DNA of 64,000 bases. It comes from Epiperipatus broadwayi. Lineage: Eukaryota; Onychophora; Udeonychophora; Euonychophora; Peripatidae. The notes below the pieces were generated by a model that was not told the DNA's origin, made no database searches, and worked only from the letters and a program-made list of their open reading frames with translations. Positions 36,601 to 50,383 of the stretch are shown piece by piece. The stretch is taken from positions 1,769,001 to 1,833,000 of the forward strand of contig JAQFVV010000204.1 in NCBI GenBank assembly GCA_028023455.1, in the 5' to 3' direction. The position numbers and the translations under genes are program-made. How positions within the stretch are numbered: position 1 is the stretch's first letter; every line of letters starts with the position of its first letter.

Positions 36601-38970
36601 TTTTGTATCTGATACAGAAGATATTATCTGATATTCTTTAGCATTTAGTTGTGTCCGCCATTGTTTTAGAGTTCTCTTTAGAAATTAAAATGATGGAGAG
36701 AATATTTTAAATAAATATCTTACATTCTATGTTGAATATTAATTTTATGAATTCCAGCTATAAATTGACAGTTTTATTTTTTTTAAGATAGCTATCTTAC
36801 ACATTTATATAAATATTTGTTTATTGTACATATAAAGAAAAAGAGGGGGGATAGGAAAAGCTTCTTTGAAAAGCACAAAAGTTTAAAGTATCACAATCAA
36901 AAAAATTAATTAGCTTTCAAAGTTGTTGTTTTTTTTTTTAAAGTACCCTTATTTATCAGAAATGTATTTTGTTTGATATATAAAAATTGAAAATGGCATT
37001 GATTATCTTTGTTACATAAAACGAAAAATAATTTTGGCTGTCTTTAAAGGAAATTGCATTTAGATTATCCTTGGTCATTTTAAACCAATTACTGGGTCAC
37101 CAACATTAAATAGAAAGCTTACTAAACGGCAAAGAATATAAAATAAGATGACAATTGATTTTAAATAAAATATATTTTTCTTTCGGCAATTGTTATATAA
37201 AAAAATTATCAATTTAAAAGAAAAAAATCATAAATTTAAACAATCTATTATTTTATTTTTAAAAATGTATTTGTCTTTCCTTTATTATTTTAAAGAACTA
37301 AAACTTCAAAAACCTTATTAGTCTACAATTTTTGATACATTTTATAATTTAAATTGTCATTTTTATTAAATGTAGATTACTGAAATGTTTGTGAATAAAG
37401 ATCTGTAATATAAATACCTTTTGGTTTTGTTTTGTTCTAAGATAAATTAATATAAATTTTAGAGATCCCTGCCAAAGCCATAATAAATGGATTTTTTTGT
37501 TACCATAAATATGAAAAATATATAGATGCAACAAAAATGTATGGTAAAATATATATATATTAATCTCTTTAGAGGCGTTATGGACTATAAAGAAAGATTT
37601 CATATAAAAAATAATTCCTACAAAGTGTTCATGATTAATACAGAATTATACATTTGATAAAGAAAAGGAATACAATGAAATCTGATGTATATTAACAGAA
37701 TTAGTTCCAGAAGTTAGCTCCTTTTTATCATGCACTGAAAAGCTAATTTTTAAAGGAAATCCTAATCTAAAGATATCCAAACGGTCACTTAAATAATAAA
37801 AAATGTAATGCAAAATCAAAAAGTATAAGTATAAAAATAATATAAAAATTAATTAACTTTTACATAATACATTGTTTATGAAAATTTAAAATACATAAAT
37901 AATCTTTCTTAATGAAAATTGTAATCAAATTTATAATAAAAACATAAAAATTTTAGGTACATTAAAAGTATAAACAATATATCTCAATATAATCAGATTG
38001 AAATAATGTAATTTTTAAACATAGCACTGGAAAAAATATTTCTTTGATGACTATGGTAATGGAAAAAATTGTAAATATATGCATTCTCACTTCAATTCTA
38101 CAAATAAATTTGAAATCACAAACAATCACTTCCTAGAAAAAACTATATTTAAATGTTTAAAAGTATTAAAATCTTATGTACATAAAAATGGTAAACAATC
38201 ATTCTTAATATAAATAAATTGAAGTGATATACCTCCAATCACAGTGATGGAAAAAGTCACAAAGGATTTTTAAATATCTATTGGCTTTGTCAGTTATAAT
38301 TTCTGGCTTATAATAATTATAAGTAGAATTTTTTTAATGTTTGCAGTAATGTATATAAACAAATACATAAATAAAATTAAGTAAGCTGTACAAAATGTGA
38401 CAAATATATTTAAAGTGGAAAAGCTCTAAAACATCTTGCAAATGCAATACTAAGTTCATCATAGTTTTTGCATTCTATAGATTTCTGACAGTTTTATCTT
38501 CTTGGGGGGGGGGGTATTTCTGTTAAAATTATTCAACATTTTAATCTCACTTTTTAGGCACATGGTTAAATTTATTATATGTATGTAAAATGTAAAAACA
38601 TATATAATGTAATGATAAATGAAGAGGATGAGTAAAGTTCTGGCATAGCAGTGAATAATGGCTGAAATAGGATACAGAGTGAACACAAACATCAATATGA
38701 TAAAAATGCAGAGGGAAGTTTTACTGCATCCAAATTACATTTAATCTGATCATATTTAACACTCACAATAATTGAATTGTATGAGTACTATGTTTGTGTG
38801 ATTTGATACTATCATAAAATTATCAGTTGGACATCTGGGCTAAACTAGACACTCCATAACTATTTCACACTTTCCATTCATTTCCATAATAGAGCAATGT
38901 TTCAGTGTTCATTTTCTTAATTCTGAATATTTGAATACAAGTATAATTTGTATACTTGGAGTTTCGATAT
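33613..38970. other. AT-rich spacer, no gene recognised
   Basis: Over 5 kb of A/T-rich DNA with no protein-like frame that I trust. It has a 30-base tandem duplication at 35,356-35,415 (TGATGATGAATGATTATTT twice), T-runs near 35,780 and 35,810, and a G11-type run near 38,503-38,513. The hydrophobic minus-strand frame at 37,349-37,603 has no motif support. Confidence 0.55.
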
Positions 38971-39102
38971 AATTGTAAGGGATTTGAATACAGACATTCA
39001 AGTTCCCCACAGCTATCCACTTAGTCATGTGTATCAGTTGTATGAAACCAAGTGAATAGCGGAAGGGGAACTTCAAAGTCTGTATTCAAATCTCCTATAA
39101 TT
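38971..39102. repeat. MITE-like element with about 38-bp terminal inverted repeats
   Basis: AATTGTAAGGGATTTGAATA... (38,971 onward) is mirrored by ...TATTCAAATCTCCTATAATT (ending 39,102). The arms extend about 38 bases to the AAGTTCCCC / GGGGAACTT phrase, with a few mismatches. The interior is about 55 bases with no ORF. The 132-bp size and inverted ends fit a miniature inverted-repeat element. The superfamily is unknown and no convincing target duplication was seen. Confidence 0.75.
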
Positions 39103-40809
39103 ATTTCTGAATATTAAATAATTATATCCTTAATTAAAAAAATATGTAGTCAATATTTAATAGAATATAACAAATGTGTTTATTAATAAGAAAGATAAAG
39201 AATTGATAAATAATCATTTAGAATAAATATTACATGAAGCTGTCCATTGTTTTCTGACTAAAACTGACTTATGCTGAATATAAAAACAAAAAATAAAATC
39301 ATACAAGTGACTAATATTTCATTTTTTAAAAATTAATATAACATTGGAATCTGTATACAATTCCCATCCTTTAAAGAATGTGGAAGTGTGAGAGCCATCA
39401 CATGTTTTTAAACAAACTATTATATTTAAATTACATGGATATATATAAATTAAGTGTAACAAAAAATGATTGTCTCAAATAAGCATTTAAATTACTTAAG
39501 TGTTGTTAACCAGATCTTTAATTAGATTGAATTGCATATTTCAAAACTTCAACAGTCTTTAAAATCTAAGTTTAATTATCTCATATTTATACAGCATAAT
39601 CCTTTAGGCAATGGAGACCCATTCTCCTTGTGGCTTAAAAAATTAGAAATACAATTTTTTAATATAGTATATAATTTCATAGTACAAATAAATATATGTG
39701 AATGGGCCTTATACTCTATCTGCAATGGAACTTCTCTTTCCTCTAAAGTCCATTTGAGAGAAATTTATATATTTTAGCCAGTATAAGACTGGATTCATAC
39801 AACTCTCAAATAATAAATATATCATAACTATATTGGGCATCCACTGAACAAAAAAACCACATTCTTCTAAATTAAATATAAATAATTCCTAATTAAAAAT
39901 TAGTAAAATAAATATTTTCCTGAATATATAGGTAAATTAGACATCAAATTTTCATGTTCTAAACATACATCATGAATACACACACATGATTAACAAATAA
40001 ATTATTCTAATTATGCTAATTACTACTAAATGTATTGTTAATACTTCTACTATATCTTAATTATGAAATGCATACAGCAACATTTTATATTATATAAATA
40101 AAATATTTCATAAACAATCAGATATTGATTTCTCTTGAGAGCTAAAAAAAAATGTTTCTTTAATAGTAATCAAAACATTACATACAATATTTGATAACAT
40201 AAATTAAACAGTATTTACTTTTCTTTTGTTGGTTGACTACTCCAATAATGATTTCAGTACCAGTGTCCAGTTGATGAAATAGGTTGAATTTAATCTTCAG
40301 AGTGCTAATGTCATTTCAGTCACTATCAAAACAATATTTGTTATACTTGATTTAGTCTTTAAATTTGTAATTGCAAGCATTTAGAATAGATATTATTACT
40401 GTTATAATATATATATTTGTTAAAAATTACAGCATTTTTTTTTTCAATTTAATGAAGACATTTAAGTTGATTCAAAATTAACAAAAATGTTAAATATTTT
40501 ATAATTGTATTATTATCGTTACTGATAAATAATATTATTAGCAAAAATAATAATATGGACTTTTTATGTATGTTAACTTTTTATATATGTACTCACATAC
40601 TTACAAACTATATATATAATGATACAATTAATTATTAAATAAACTTACTGCCAACTCAAATAGACATTCGATTCTTACTAAATAAAGGATTTTTTAGCTA
40701 TTTATGTTTGGAGCTAAATATTAGATTGGGCTGTGCAATTGATTGTTAATAGATTGATTATAAAAATGTGATTTTTTTATAAATGTATTAAATAACTTTT
40801 AATATATGT
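39103..40809. other. AT-rich spacer, no gene seen
   Basis: A/T-rich sequence. The plus-strand frame at 39,532-39,777 has somewhat balanced composition but no motif, and no similar copy is seen elsewhere in the window. I leave it unassigned. Confidence 0.5.
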
Positions 40810-41062
40810 ATGTGCTCTGCCCATAGTTAATGAAGCTATTAATAAATTGTCAAAATTTTTACTGCCAAGCGCTTTCTATTCCCTATCTCGTAAATGGTCC
40901 ACGTAACATCTGCATATAAATTTGCATAAAATTTGCATAGTTTTACAGTTATTAACAGAATAACTCGCCATGAATATGGGACTGTAGACTGTCCCGAAAG
41001 CGCTTGGCAGTAAAAATTTTGACAATTTATTAATAGCTTCATTAACTGTGCGCAGAGCACAT
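40810..41062. repeat. MITE with 67-bp near-perfect terminal inverted repeats
   Basis: Left arm 40,810-40,876 and right arm 40,996-41,062 are inverted copies that differ only near the outer end (GCCCATAG against GCGCACAG). They share GAAAGCGCTTGGCAGTAAAA. The 119-base interior has no ORF. The ends read TA-TGTGCTCTGC ... GCAGAGCACA-TA, consistent with a TA target duplication as in Tc1/mariner-type insertions, although the flanks are TA-rich and this could be chance. Arm similarity suggests one of the younger insertions here. Confidence 0.88.
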
Positions 41063-43560
41063 ATATATATATATATATTAATTTATTTAAGCGTTAATGA
41101 AGTAAAATCTTAACTATTTAAATAACTTTTGTAACTCCAAAAATATGATTACAAATTTTTTTTTTCTTTTGCAATTCATTAATATTGCGAAAAATAACCA
41201 CAGTTATAAATACTGAGCTAATATTTTAACTTTTTATATTTCAGCATTTATAATTAATACACACTCACATATACAAATAATATACTCATAAAGTCAGCAC
41301 AAAAGCAACAATTCTAAAATGAAAGTTTTATATAGTTAAAAAATTCTCAGATCTTAGATTTTATTTAGTAAAAATATTTAGACAAAAATAAATTAGGCCA
41401 TTTAGTGAAATTATTGAGTATTGACCATAAAAAAGAAAAGTATGTAATTAACCATTATTTGAAATAGAATGTCATTCCTCCTTAAATTAGTATTGAAAAA
41501 AATTGCTCAATAATAAAGTCATTTTTATTTTTAATTGCAATAATTATGCATTGTAATGATTATAATGTACCTATACATACGGACATAATCTATGTTATTC
41601 CAAATTATAGCACTGACAATATAGTTATGTGTTTTCAGGTCCATAAATATTTCCAAAATCATGTTTGCCTATGGCTAATTAAGTAACTCAATGGTGATAA
41701 TAATAATGAAAGATATGGAAGGAAAATCAATATTGATATGTTTTAAGAGTCCAAAGGAAATTTTATTATATTTATAACACATTCAATTTAATTAATCATT
41801 CAGACAATTCCCCTGCATCGTTTGAATTTAAGAATTTTGCTCAAACAGTGACACTTGAAGACAAATAATATATATATAGCAAGAAGAAACTTTTTTCATT
41901 TTTGTAAATGTTTCACGATAGCATCCTAAATCTACTGTGACATGCATGTGTATGCACATACATATGCTTTCTACATATCTGTGCAAGTACATATCAATAG
42001 TTATACTACTTGAAATCACAACTTGGGTTTCTGGACTAATTAGGATACACTATATCACCCTTCCTTATCATCTTTACAATAGAGCAGAGGATTATCTTAC
42101 ATTAGGCCAATGAAAATAATATTTTATCTCTCAATATTTGTTGATTGTATACTGAACTGAATAGAAAAGGCATAGAGTCAAGGTGATAAACTAATGAACA
42201 TTTTTATTTATAAAATATGTTAATACAAAAAAAAGATATAAAAAATGTATGTGTGTGTTTAACAAGCTAACTTATTTCAAATCTGAAAATATGTTTAAAA
42301 TACACATAACCAAAATTGGATTTTGCAGTTAATTTTGTTGGGGATTGGCCAAACATAACACATAGCTTAATTACAGTATAAATGAGAACATTATATTACT
42401 TCTTAAATATTTAGGCAATGGTAATACCTACCTCAGACCCACTCTATTTTGTGGCTCCAGACTATGGATAAATAAACAGATCTTATATTGAACTTAATTC
42501 ACACTTAGTAAACTCATTTGTCTAGTAAATGTCCTACGAACTAAAAGAATGTGCTAAACTAAATCAACCATAAATGACTTAAGTATAAACTAGTGTAAAA
42601 AATGGAGTTTTGTCACTTTTTATGTTTTATAAATTGCTAAATAAAGAGAATTATTCAAGATCAAATATTTAATAAAAATATGTCTCTTTTAAATAAAGGA
42701 TAAATGAGTAATTTATTAAAATTAAAGATAATATTTTTGTTTAAATTATTGCCGAATGACAACAATGCTTTATTAACATTAGAAGAAAGAAATCACATAT
42801 TCAAAATCAGTATTTAAAAATTTAGGCTGCATTGTTTTTGCTACTACAGAGATAAGAATAATTTTCCTAATTAAAAAACATACTTTCTTTCCCTTAAAAT
42901 GTTTTGTATATTAACCTTATTTTATCTTATAAATAAGCTTTGGACTAGCAGTAAGCAAAATGGATTGTAAGTAGAAAGCCTAGCAAAGAAAAAACTATCA
43001 TGATGCCCCTTTCTATTTAATATCCATGATTTATATGATATGATTAACAACAAAATCCTATGCTGACCACCATTGATTTTAAGGCTGCAATATATATATA
43101 TTGTAACGGTCAAATATGTACATTCGCGTAACAAAACCTAGAACTTTAGTAAATCATCCCAAGGCCGACCAGAATACGGTGGTGCAACAACAGGTCTGAT
43201 ATAGCCCTAGTTCCTTTACTATTGCTCAAAGATTTTCCACCTTGCGGATGACACATATGAGGCCACAGCAGTATTCTTCTTCATCACATTCCAGCAGTAG
43301 AACAACAGTAGACCAAAAGACTGTAAACAAGTAGGCACTCTATCTAGTATAGCTATATAGGTATCATGTGGCTAGTATATGATTATTAAACAATGAAATT
43401 ATTTTAATAAATAATAATAAAATAATTACTAAATGACGGAATAATTATGAGTCGGTGAGTAAGACTAAGACATAAAACAAAGTTAAATTTAAAACAAATT
43501 TAATTAAGTTAAATTTTGAAATAATAACTAAAAACAATATTACAATAGTTAGATGTTTGA
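41063..43560. other. AT-rich spacer, no gene recognised
   Basis: A/T-rich DNA. A moderately GC-richer segment lies at about 43,140-43,360 (for example GGCCGACCAGAATACGGTGG) without a usable frame. It could be the edge of an unrecognised element that continues to about 46,250. Confidence 0.45.
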
Positions 43561-43900
43561 CTCACGCGCTGGTGATTAAGGGATGTTTACATTAAATTTG
43601 GGTTCACATGCAAGTGATGGTTTTAGATATATATTTCCTTATGACTGAGTTTTACATAACTTGGTTTACACATATAGGTGTATATGAAATCACTCGCAGG
43701 TGATATTAAGTTTCTAGTTTACAAATTATCGGATTTCTTATATATAATATATATGTGTTTATCACTCGTAGGTGATTATTTAATATTTATGAACTTCCGG
43801 TTTATATATAGCATTTTAATCACTTGCAGGTGATTGTAATTTCTAGGTTACAATTATTTAATTTACTTAGCTATATATATATAAATCACTCACAGGTGAT
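43561..43900 (+). repeat. Array of six spaced palindromes (ATCACTCGCAGGTGAT type)
   Basis: A 16-base near-palindrome recurs at about 43,561, 43,603, 43,689, 43,761, 43,819 and 43,885. The last four read ATCACTCGCAGGTGAT, ATCACTCGTAGGTGAT, ATCACTTGCAGGTGAT and ATCACTCACAGGTGAT. ATCAC pairs with GTGAT in each, while the 6-base centre varies. The spacers (about 42-56 bases in the last four) also share phrases such as TTTCTAG-TTACAA, so this is a degenerate minisatellite whose palindrome has stayed the best-kept part. It could be a protein-binding array or subterminal repeats of an unrecognised transposon. Confidence 0.8.
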
Positions 43901-46900
43901 GAAATTATAATACATTTGAATTTACATTTTCATGAGCTTTAATATTATTTTTATATAACTAAATGACTTTGCTCATGATTATCTATGCCTAGTTTATGCT
44001 ATAATAGTATCTAGATTTGCTTTATAGTTAGTGGAAGTGAATACAAACATTTATAAAGAATATAATATTTTACTAAGTGTGAATAATTAATATATTCTCT
44101 ATATAGCTAATATGCATATTAAATTGGATTCGAATTCAGATCAAAGCTGAAAATAACAATTAGAATGGCAGGATAAAATGATTATTGGCAGCCAGACTTT
44201 AGATACTAAGGTGTATATAAAACATAATTCTGAGTCTTCTGCATCTCCTATATGTGCCTTATTCACATGTGCCTTATTCACGGGATTCTTACCAAGTAAT
44301 GGTTCCCTTTGACCGAACTCATTGCTGTGAAATAGGAAGCCTTTAGTCTGGATGATCAAGCAATTTATTTAAGTGGGAGTCTCATGCTCCATTCCTAAGG
44401 ACGCAGAATAGGAGGTGCATACCAATCCCATCTGAGGAAGAAAATTGCCCGAACTAAGAGTAATGGTGCAGCACGATCACATACAACCATTTAAGAATAC
44501 AGCAATAAGTGAGTATGCCATGGCATTTCTTAAGGACACATACGCACTGCTGACAACATTATCATATCATAAAAATTAAGATGCTAAATAATAGTTTCCT
44601 TCATGAAACTACCCTGTATCAGTTCATATTATAGTATTTATAATTATACTATTAAGGAAAGTTTATGAATCCAAGTTACAAAGCTATCTATATAGGCTTT
44701 TATTTATCTAAGGAGGGTTACAGCATAGTAAAGGAAATTACAATATAGAACTATAGATTTATGCTGCATTTTATCACTTCAACTGAATATTGGTTAAATA
44801 TTATATTTAAAAGCAAATCTATTTTAGAATAACTGTAAGCTTGTAATTATATCTTAATCAAGATATTTTATCCGTTTCAAAACAGAGTTACATATATAAG
44901 CGAGATTACATATATATGCATGAGAATACATATTTACTTCTCAACAATGATTTAATTATGAATAAAACTCGGTTTTGAATACATATAGCATAAACAATAA
45001 CATAATTAAAATAATGAGATTTGGCATAGATTCAATTAAACAAAATGTAAGTTCTAAAATAAGATAAGATTTCATGTAAGTGAAATCTGAAATTTAGCTT
45101 TGTTTAAAAATGAAGCTTATGCGACCTTCGCTGAAATATGACTGATTCAGTTTTGATAATTATAAGTTTATAAGATTAATGATGGCAAATATTATCATTA
45201 ATTTAAGATATACAAAATATCTTAGAAATTGAATAGTTATTTTAAAATAGATCATTTTGTATTATACATGACTAAAGTTATATTAAAACATTTAAAACAT
45301 CGATTTTAGCAAGTTAAAATTGAATAGCATTTAATTGCTTAGAATAAGATTAATACATAACTAAATCAATCATATATAAATTCAACAAGTAAACCAACAA
45401 ATAAAGAAATCATGTCAATAAATGAAAGGTATTATTTATGCAAATAATAACTCAGATAAAATCATAATGCATTTAAATCAGTATTTATCAGTTCAATGAA
45501 TTATAACAGTAAATCAGATTATTAAATATTAAATGTATTTTCAAATGAAATTATTTATCAAATCAGGCAAGATTTTAAGATTAAAACAAAGTTATTAAAT
45601 CATTTATAGTTTAGGCAATATTTTAGGATTGGAATAAAACAAAATAAAATTTACATTTACAAGTAAGTTTAGTTTACATTATTATTATGACCATTGATTT
45701 AGTTTAAGCTAGCATTTTAGAATTGAGTTTAGTTGAAGGTTTTAGAATTGAAGGAGTATTTACCATGTTCTTTTCTTTTCCATGCTGACAAGTTATTTCT
45801 TCATCGTGGACCTCTTTAGGTTGTGACGGTGGTTACTTCATCTTTCTCCGCATCAGGTATCTTCTCATCAGAGGCAAAAGCAAGATTTTAAGCCATATAC
45901 CCTGACATCATCATTATTAACACTTTTCAAGTACTTTATTAAAATTATAATCTTAGAGAGTGTCTGAGTGTCTTTAAGATGGCTGGTACAGCTTATATAT
46001 ATCAGCACACACCCCTCTCCTTCATTATATTATTTTTAGATTCATTTTCTTAGCTTACTTGCTGTTTCAAAATTCAGTGGAATCCCACTGTGATTATTTT
46101 TCACTTAGGTCAACTTTAGCCTGAGTGACACGTGGTAATTTATTCAGTTTTCCCCAATTTAAGTCTAATTTTAACTTTAATTAAAACTGGGTCAATTTTC
46201 AGCGAGAAGGATTAATTTTTCTGGTGTCACTATTACTAGAAAAACAAATCTAAAATTATAGAAAAACATTTTGTTATATATGTAACTCGACCATTTAATT
46301 TAGCGATATATGCAGAAATATGTAATTTCAATATTATTAATTTAATAAATATTTTAAAATAAAGAAATCTTAATGTTTTAAATTCTATTAACATTACTCT
46401 TCTAGCATATATGTAGTCTTCAGTTACACATACAACTTGTTTTTTATTTAATTATTATTAGAAATATATATGTGCACATTTACAGAGGTTTACATATATA
46501 AATGCAGTTTTCTCTCTTATGTAGATATATATGCACACATACACAATTAATATTACTTAGGTTTAAATTTAGCCAGGTTTTTATGATAATATTAGCATAA
46601 TATATGAGAATTTGGTGGTAGTTATATATAAAGGAATACTACTATAGAATATAGTAGGTGAAACAGTTGGGTTGTAAAAGCTGACTGTTTCAATATATAT
46701 ATATATTAACAAAGAAAAATAAAACATATCACTTAAGTATTAAAAAGTAAAAAGTCTATGGAAACATTACATATATGTGTGCTAGCATGAAGATGTCAAA
46801 AAAATGCTACAAGATAAAGTGAAGTTTTTTTGTTTAATAATATTAACAGGCATTTAGAAAAAAGTTTACTTAATAACAATAGTTAAAATTATAATGGTAA

Positions 46901-49900
46901 CATTTATAAATGTTTATAAAATTTTTCTTCTAAAATTAATAGTTTTAATTATAATACAGTCTGTTTTGCTATCTGATTATTTAGATAAAAAATAATAATT
47001 AAGTAAAAAGTTTAAATGGTCAATTAAAACATAAGTAATATTTGTATCATTTAATTTAAAATTATAAATAATTTTATAAAATATTACTTGATAGTTACAT
47101 ATATTTATAATAATATTAAAATTTGGCCATATATTGTATTTTACTTTTGTGAAAGGAATGTATAGTTAACTCTTTTTCAAGTATATATATTGATAATTTT
47201 AATTATAAAACATATATCACACTTAATTATATTATAGTAAAGGTGAACTCTAAATGAATTATAAATACACATTAATAAGATGTTAATTTCTGTTATAAAT
47301 TATTATTTGTTCTAACCGATGTTTTTATTAATAAATTTATGTTGTTCTTATTAACAATAGGTTTTTTACTTACTACTACATGAACCATTATTTCAATACA
47401 CAGTACAACAGTTAATAAATTTTATTCTCTTTGCCAGTCAAGAGCATGCATATGGATTCATTGGCACTCTTTATAAATTTATGAATCCATTGTACATGTA
47501 GATATAAATTATTATAAAACCATTTGTTGTTCAATTTGTTTACTTACTCATTATATTTTTAATTGCCTGAGTATGACATTTACTCAGCATATATAGATTG
47601 TTCACATATATAATATATAAATGGAAAAATCCACTTGGATCATAATTATATTTATCATAGTTAGTTTCCCAAATATGTAATGCATTTAGTTTGCAGACCA
47701 GCAAGCATTGCTAAGTTATAATATTTTCAATATATTTGGGGTTATCTAATCTGAGGGCATTCACTGATAGTCAGTTCCATTTATAATATTAGTTTTCTAG
47801 CACAATGATCAATATATTAATTTATTCCATTATTTATAAATTTTACTCATTATTAGAATAGTTTCCTTTATCTTTGCTCACCCAACAGGGGAATATTATT
47901 ATTCATAAAACAATGTTGTTGCATTAGCATTGTTTATAGGTTTTATTGTTCTTATTTATCGTCAGAGATTTTTTTTTTACATTTACAATATAGAAGACAA
48001 TCAAATTTTCTTAAAACTATCTCTTCACACAAATATGCAATATAAACATGCATTTCATTATTAATCAAGGTTAAAAAAAATTTTCTAATTATTCCATATA
48101 TACTGACAACCATTCAATACATTCATTTTATTTCTATTATATAATAAACCCAATGTAGTATGCAAAAAGATAAAATTCTTATTACATGATTAAAACCTCC
48201 CATAAAGGTTATATATATATTGTAACATTATAATCATTCTAAAATTCAATAATAAATATAACATAAATTATAAAAATAATATTATTATTTAAGTTTTATA
48301 TATTACAAAATGATCTTTACAATTCCAATATGTCATCTTGCATGTTATAATTTTGAAATTATTTATCAAATTTTGTAAATCACAGTAATGTAACGCGGCA
48401 TTGATTTTTAATGTCAACACACACACTAAATGAAGTTTAATAAAACAACAACATTATAAAAAAAATGATGTGATATTTTAAATATGTAAATGAATGATTT
48501 AAATTGAGATTGATAAAGCAATAATTATTTTAATTTATGTGTAATATTAAAATAACTTACAGTAGTTAATATAATTTAATTTAATGTTTGAATGTGTATG
48601 TATGTGTGTATGTTTTTAATTCTATATTTATTTTATTTATTTTAAATTTTAAAAAGATATTGTTTTAAATTTTTTGAATAAAATAGTACTTATTATGAAA
48701 ATAAATAAATATGATAAAAATAATTTATTTTAATATTTGTAGTATAAATATTTATTGAAATGTAATATTTTTTTAACATTTGTTATAATATTATATGCAG
48801 TTTAAAATAATTTTATTATAAGGAACACTACAACTTTTTTCACAAGGACTTTATTCTTGTATGTAGACATGTGTGTATTCATATAAACTATAAATATCTT
48901 GATGTTAAAGATAAAAGAGCTTATTAGATTTGAGTGGAATTATTACTCCATATTTAGATTGTCTAAGTGATGATTTAATTGATGACATCAGTAGAAAGCT
49001 CTAAATAAAAGTGCAGTGGCTAAATTGATTTCTTTTTACCAGTTATCTATATGCTTGCATAACTTTAACTGAGTAGATTTTTAAAATAGACATATGGGAT
49101 TGTTGTCACTTAAATATGCAGGATTAGAGGCTTTTACAAATAATTTCCCTTTTAGGCAAATATAATTTTTAAGATTGTCAATATAAATAAACAACATCTG
49201 GAAATTTTGTAACAATTAAAAAATGTACAAATCAATGGAATTAAAATGTTTTTTTTTTAAAAAAAAAGTTGCAAATCTGATAAATTACTATTTATTTATT
49301 AAAAGTACAAAACAATTTCTCGTGGATAATCTATTATGTGAACGTCTGTATTTGTATATATTTTAAATATAAAGTTACTACAAATTTATGAAATTAAAAT
49401 GTTTTCCTTTAAAACATCAAAATTTGTTAAAATTGTGTTAAGGTATGATTCTAATTTTATACTATTTTTTATAGAAAACATTTTATTTTGGACATTACCT
49501 ACAATGCCAACTACTGCACTAGTGGATTTGCTTGTACTAGATAAATTATTGCATTGTGCAAATGATTTATTTTGAAATAAAATGATATACATTATTCTTT
49601 AGATATCATGTATAAAAGTGCTGAAACGTTGTAATAATATTTTCATCACAACAAATCTTTGAGTAAAAACACATTGAAATTTTATCTTCATGGAAAGTAA
49701 AAAACTGTTAAAGAACTTTAATTTCTAGGATTTATTTATTATATTGTATTATTAGTTATTCTATTGTTATTAATAAAATTAAATCCTCAATAAGAATGAA
49801 AAATTATAAGACTTGGACATGCAAGTATTTTACTGTTGAAATATATAAGCATTTTTAATATTATGGCATTACTTGTGTGTGTGATTATTTCTTTTACAGT

Positions 49901-50049
49901 AGGGTTGTTTGTTCAAAATTTGTAGTTAATATATATGATGATTTATTTTAAATAGCATCTTGTTTTATTGGTCTTTATGATAATAATTCAAGTCTATTTT
50001 GCATTAAGATATGGTTATATATTTTAGTGGTATAATTTAAAAAAGACAC
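43901..50049. other. AT-rich spacer with GC-richer patches, no gene recognised
   Basis: Two patches are less AT-rich: 44,210-44,560 and 45,770-46,250. The minus-strand frame at 44,141-44,359 lies in the first and has fairly balanced composition (NEFGQREPLLGKNPVNKAH), with the phrase encoding NKAH duplicated. I cannot match it. The second patch ends with a TGGTGTCACTATTACTAG phrase and looks element-like, but no ends were defined. The remainder to 50,049 is plain A/T-rich DNA with a short (TGTA)n near 48,595-48,612. Confidence 0.4.
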
Positions 50050-50383
50050 AGGGGCAAAACTCTCCATACAGTAGTGCCACTCAGTGCAATCCAGAGTAAT
50101 CAATGGATGCAGAAAGGTTTTTGTATAACATTCTATCTACTGCTTACTCATCCAATATCATCAGACTAGTTTCTAGCTTGTGTTTTTCATCAATGAAAAG
50201 CCTATGATCTGAGAGCATTGCACCTAGATCTTAGGATCTTATGCAACCCTCCAGCAGCCATCTTCTACCTTTTTAACTAATTATAAAGCTTTGAGTCCAA
50301 AATAAAAAAACAATATTTTCAATTCAAGCTTGATTACTCTGACTTGCACTGAGTGGCTCTACTGTATGGATAGTTTTGCTTTT
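50050..50383. repeat. MITE-like element with about 53-bp terminal inverted repeats
   Basis: The left end AGGGGCAAAACTCTCCATAC... (50,050-50,103) is mirrored at the right end by ...GTATGGATAGTTTTGCTTTT (50,330-50,383). The paired phrases CACTCAGTGCAA / TTGCACTGAGTG are exact. The interior is about 225 bases, richer in G and C than the flanks (for example CCAGCAGCCATCTTCTACC), and has no ORF. It is a non-autonomous inverted-repeat element of unknown superfamily. Confidence 0.8.

Noticed and set aside
40839-41060. 73-codon minus-strand frame
   Set aside because: It lies wholly within the MITE at 40,810-41,062 and spans both inverted arms.
49600-49640. GCTGAAACGTTG phrase as a fourth hammerhead-like tail
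   Set aside because: No paired stem precedes the GAAACG, so only a short word match remains.
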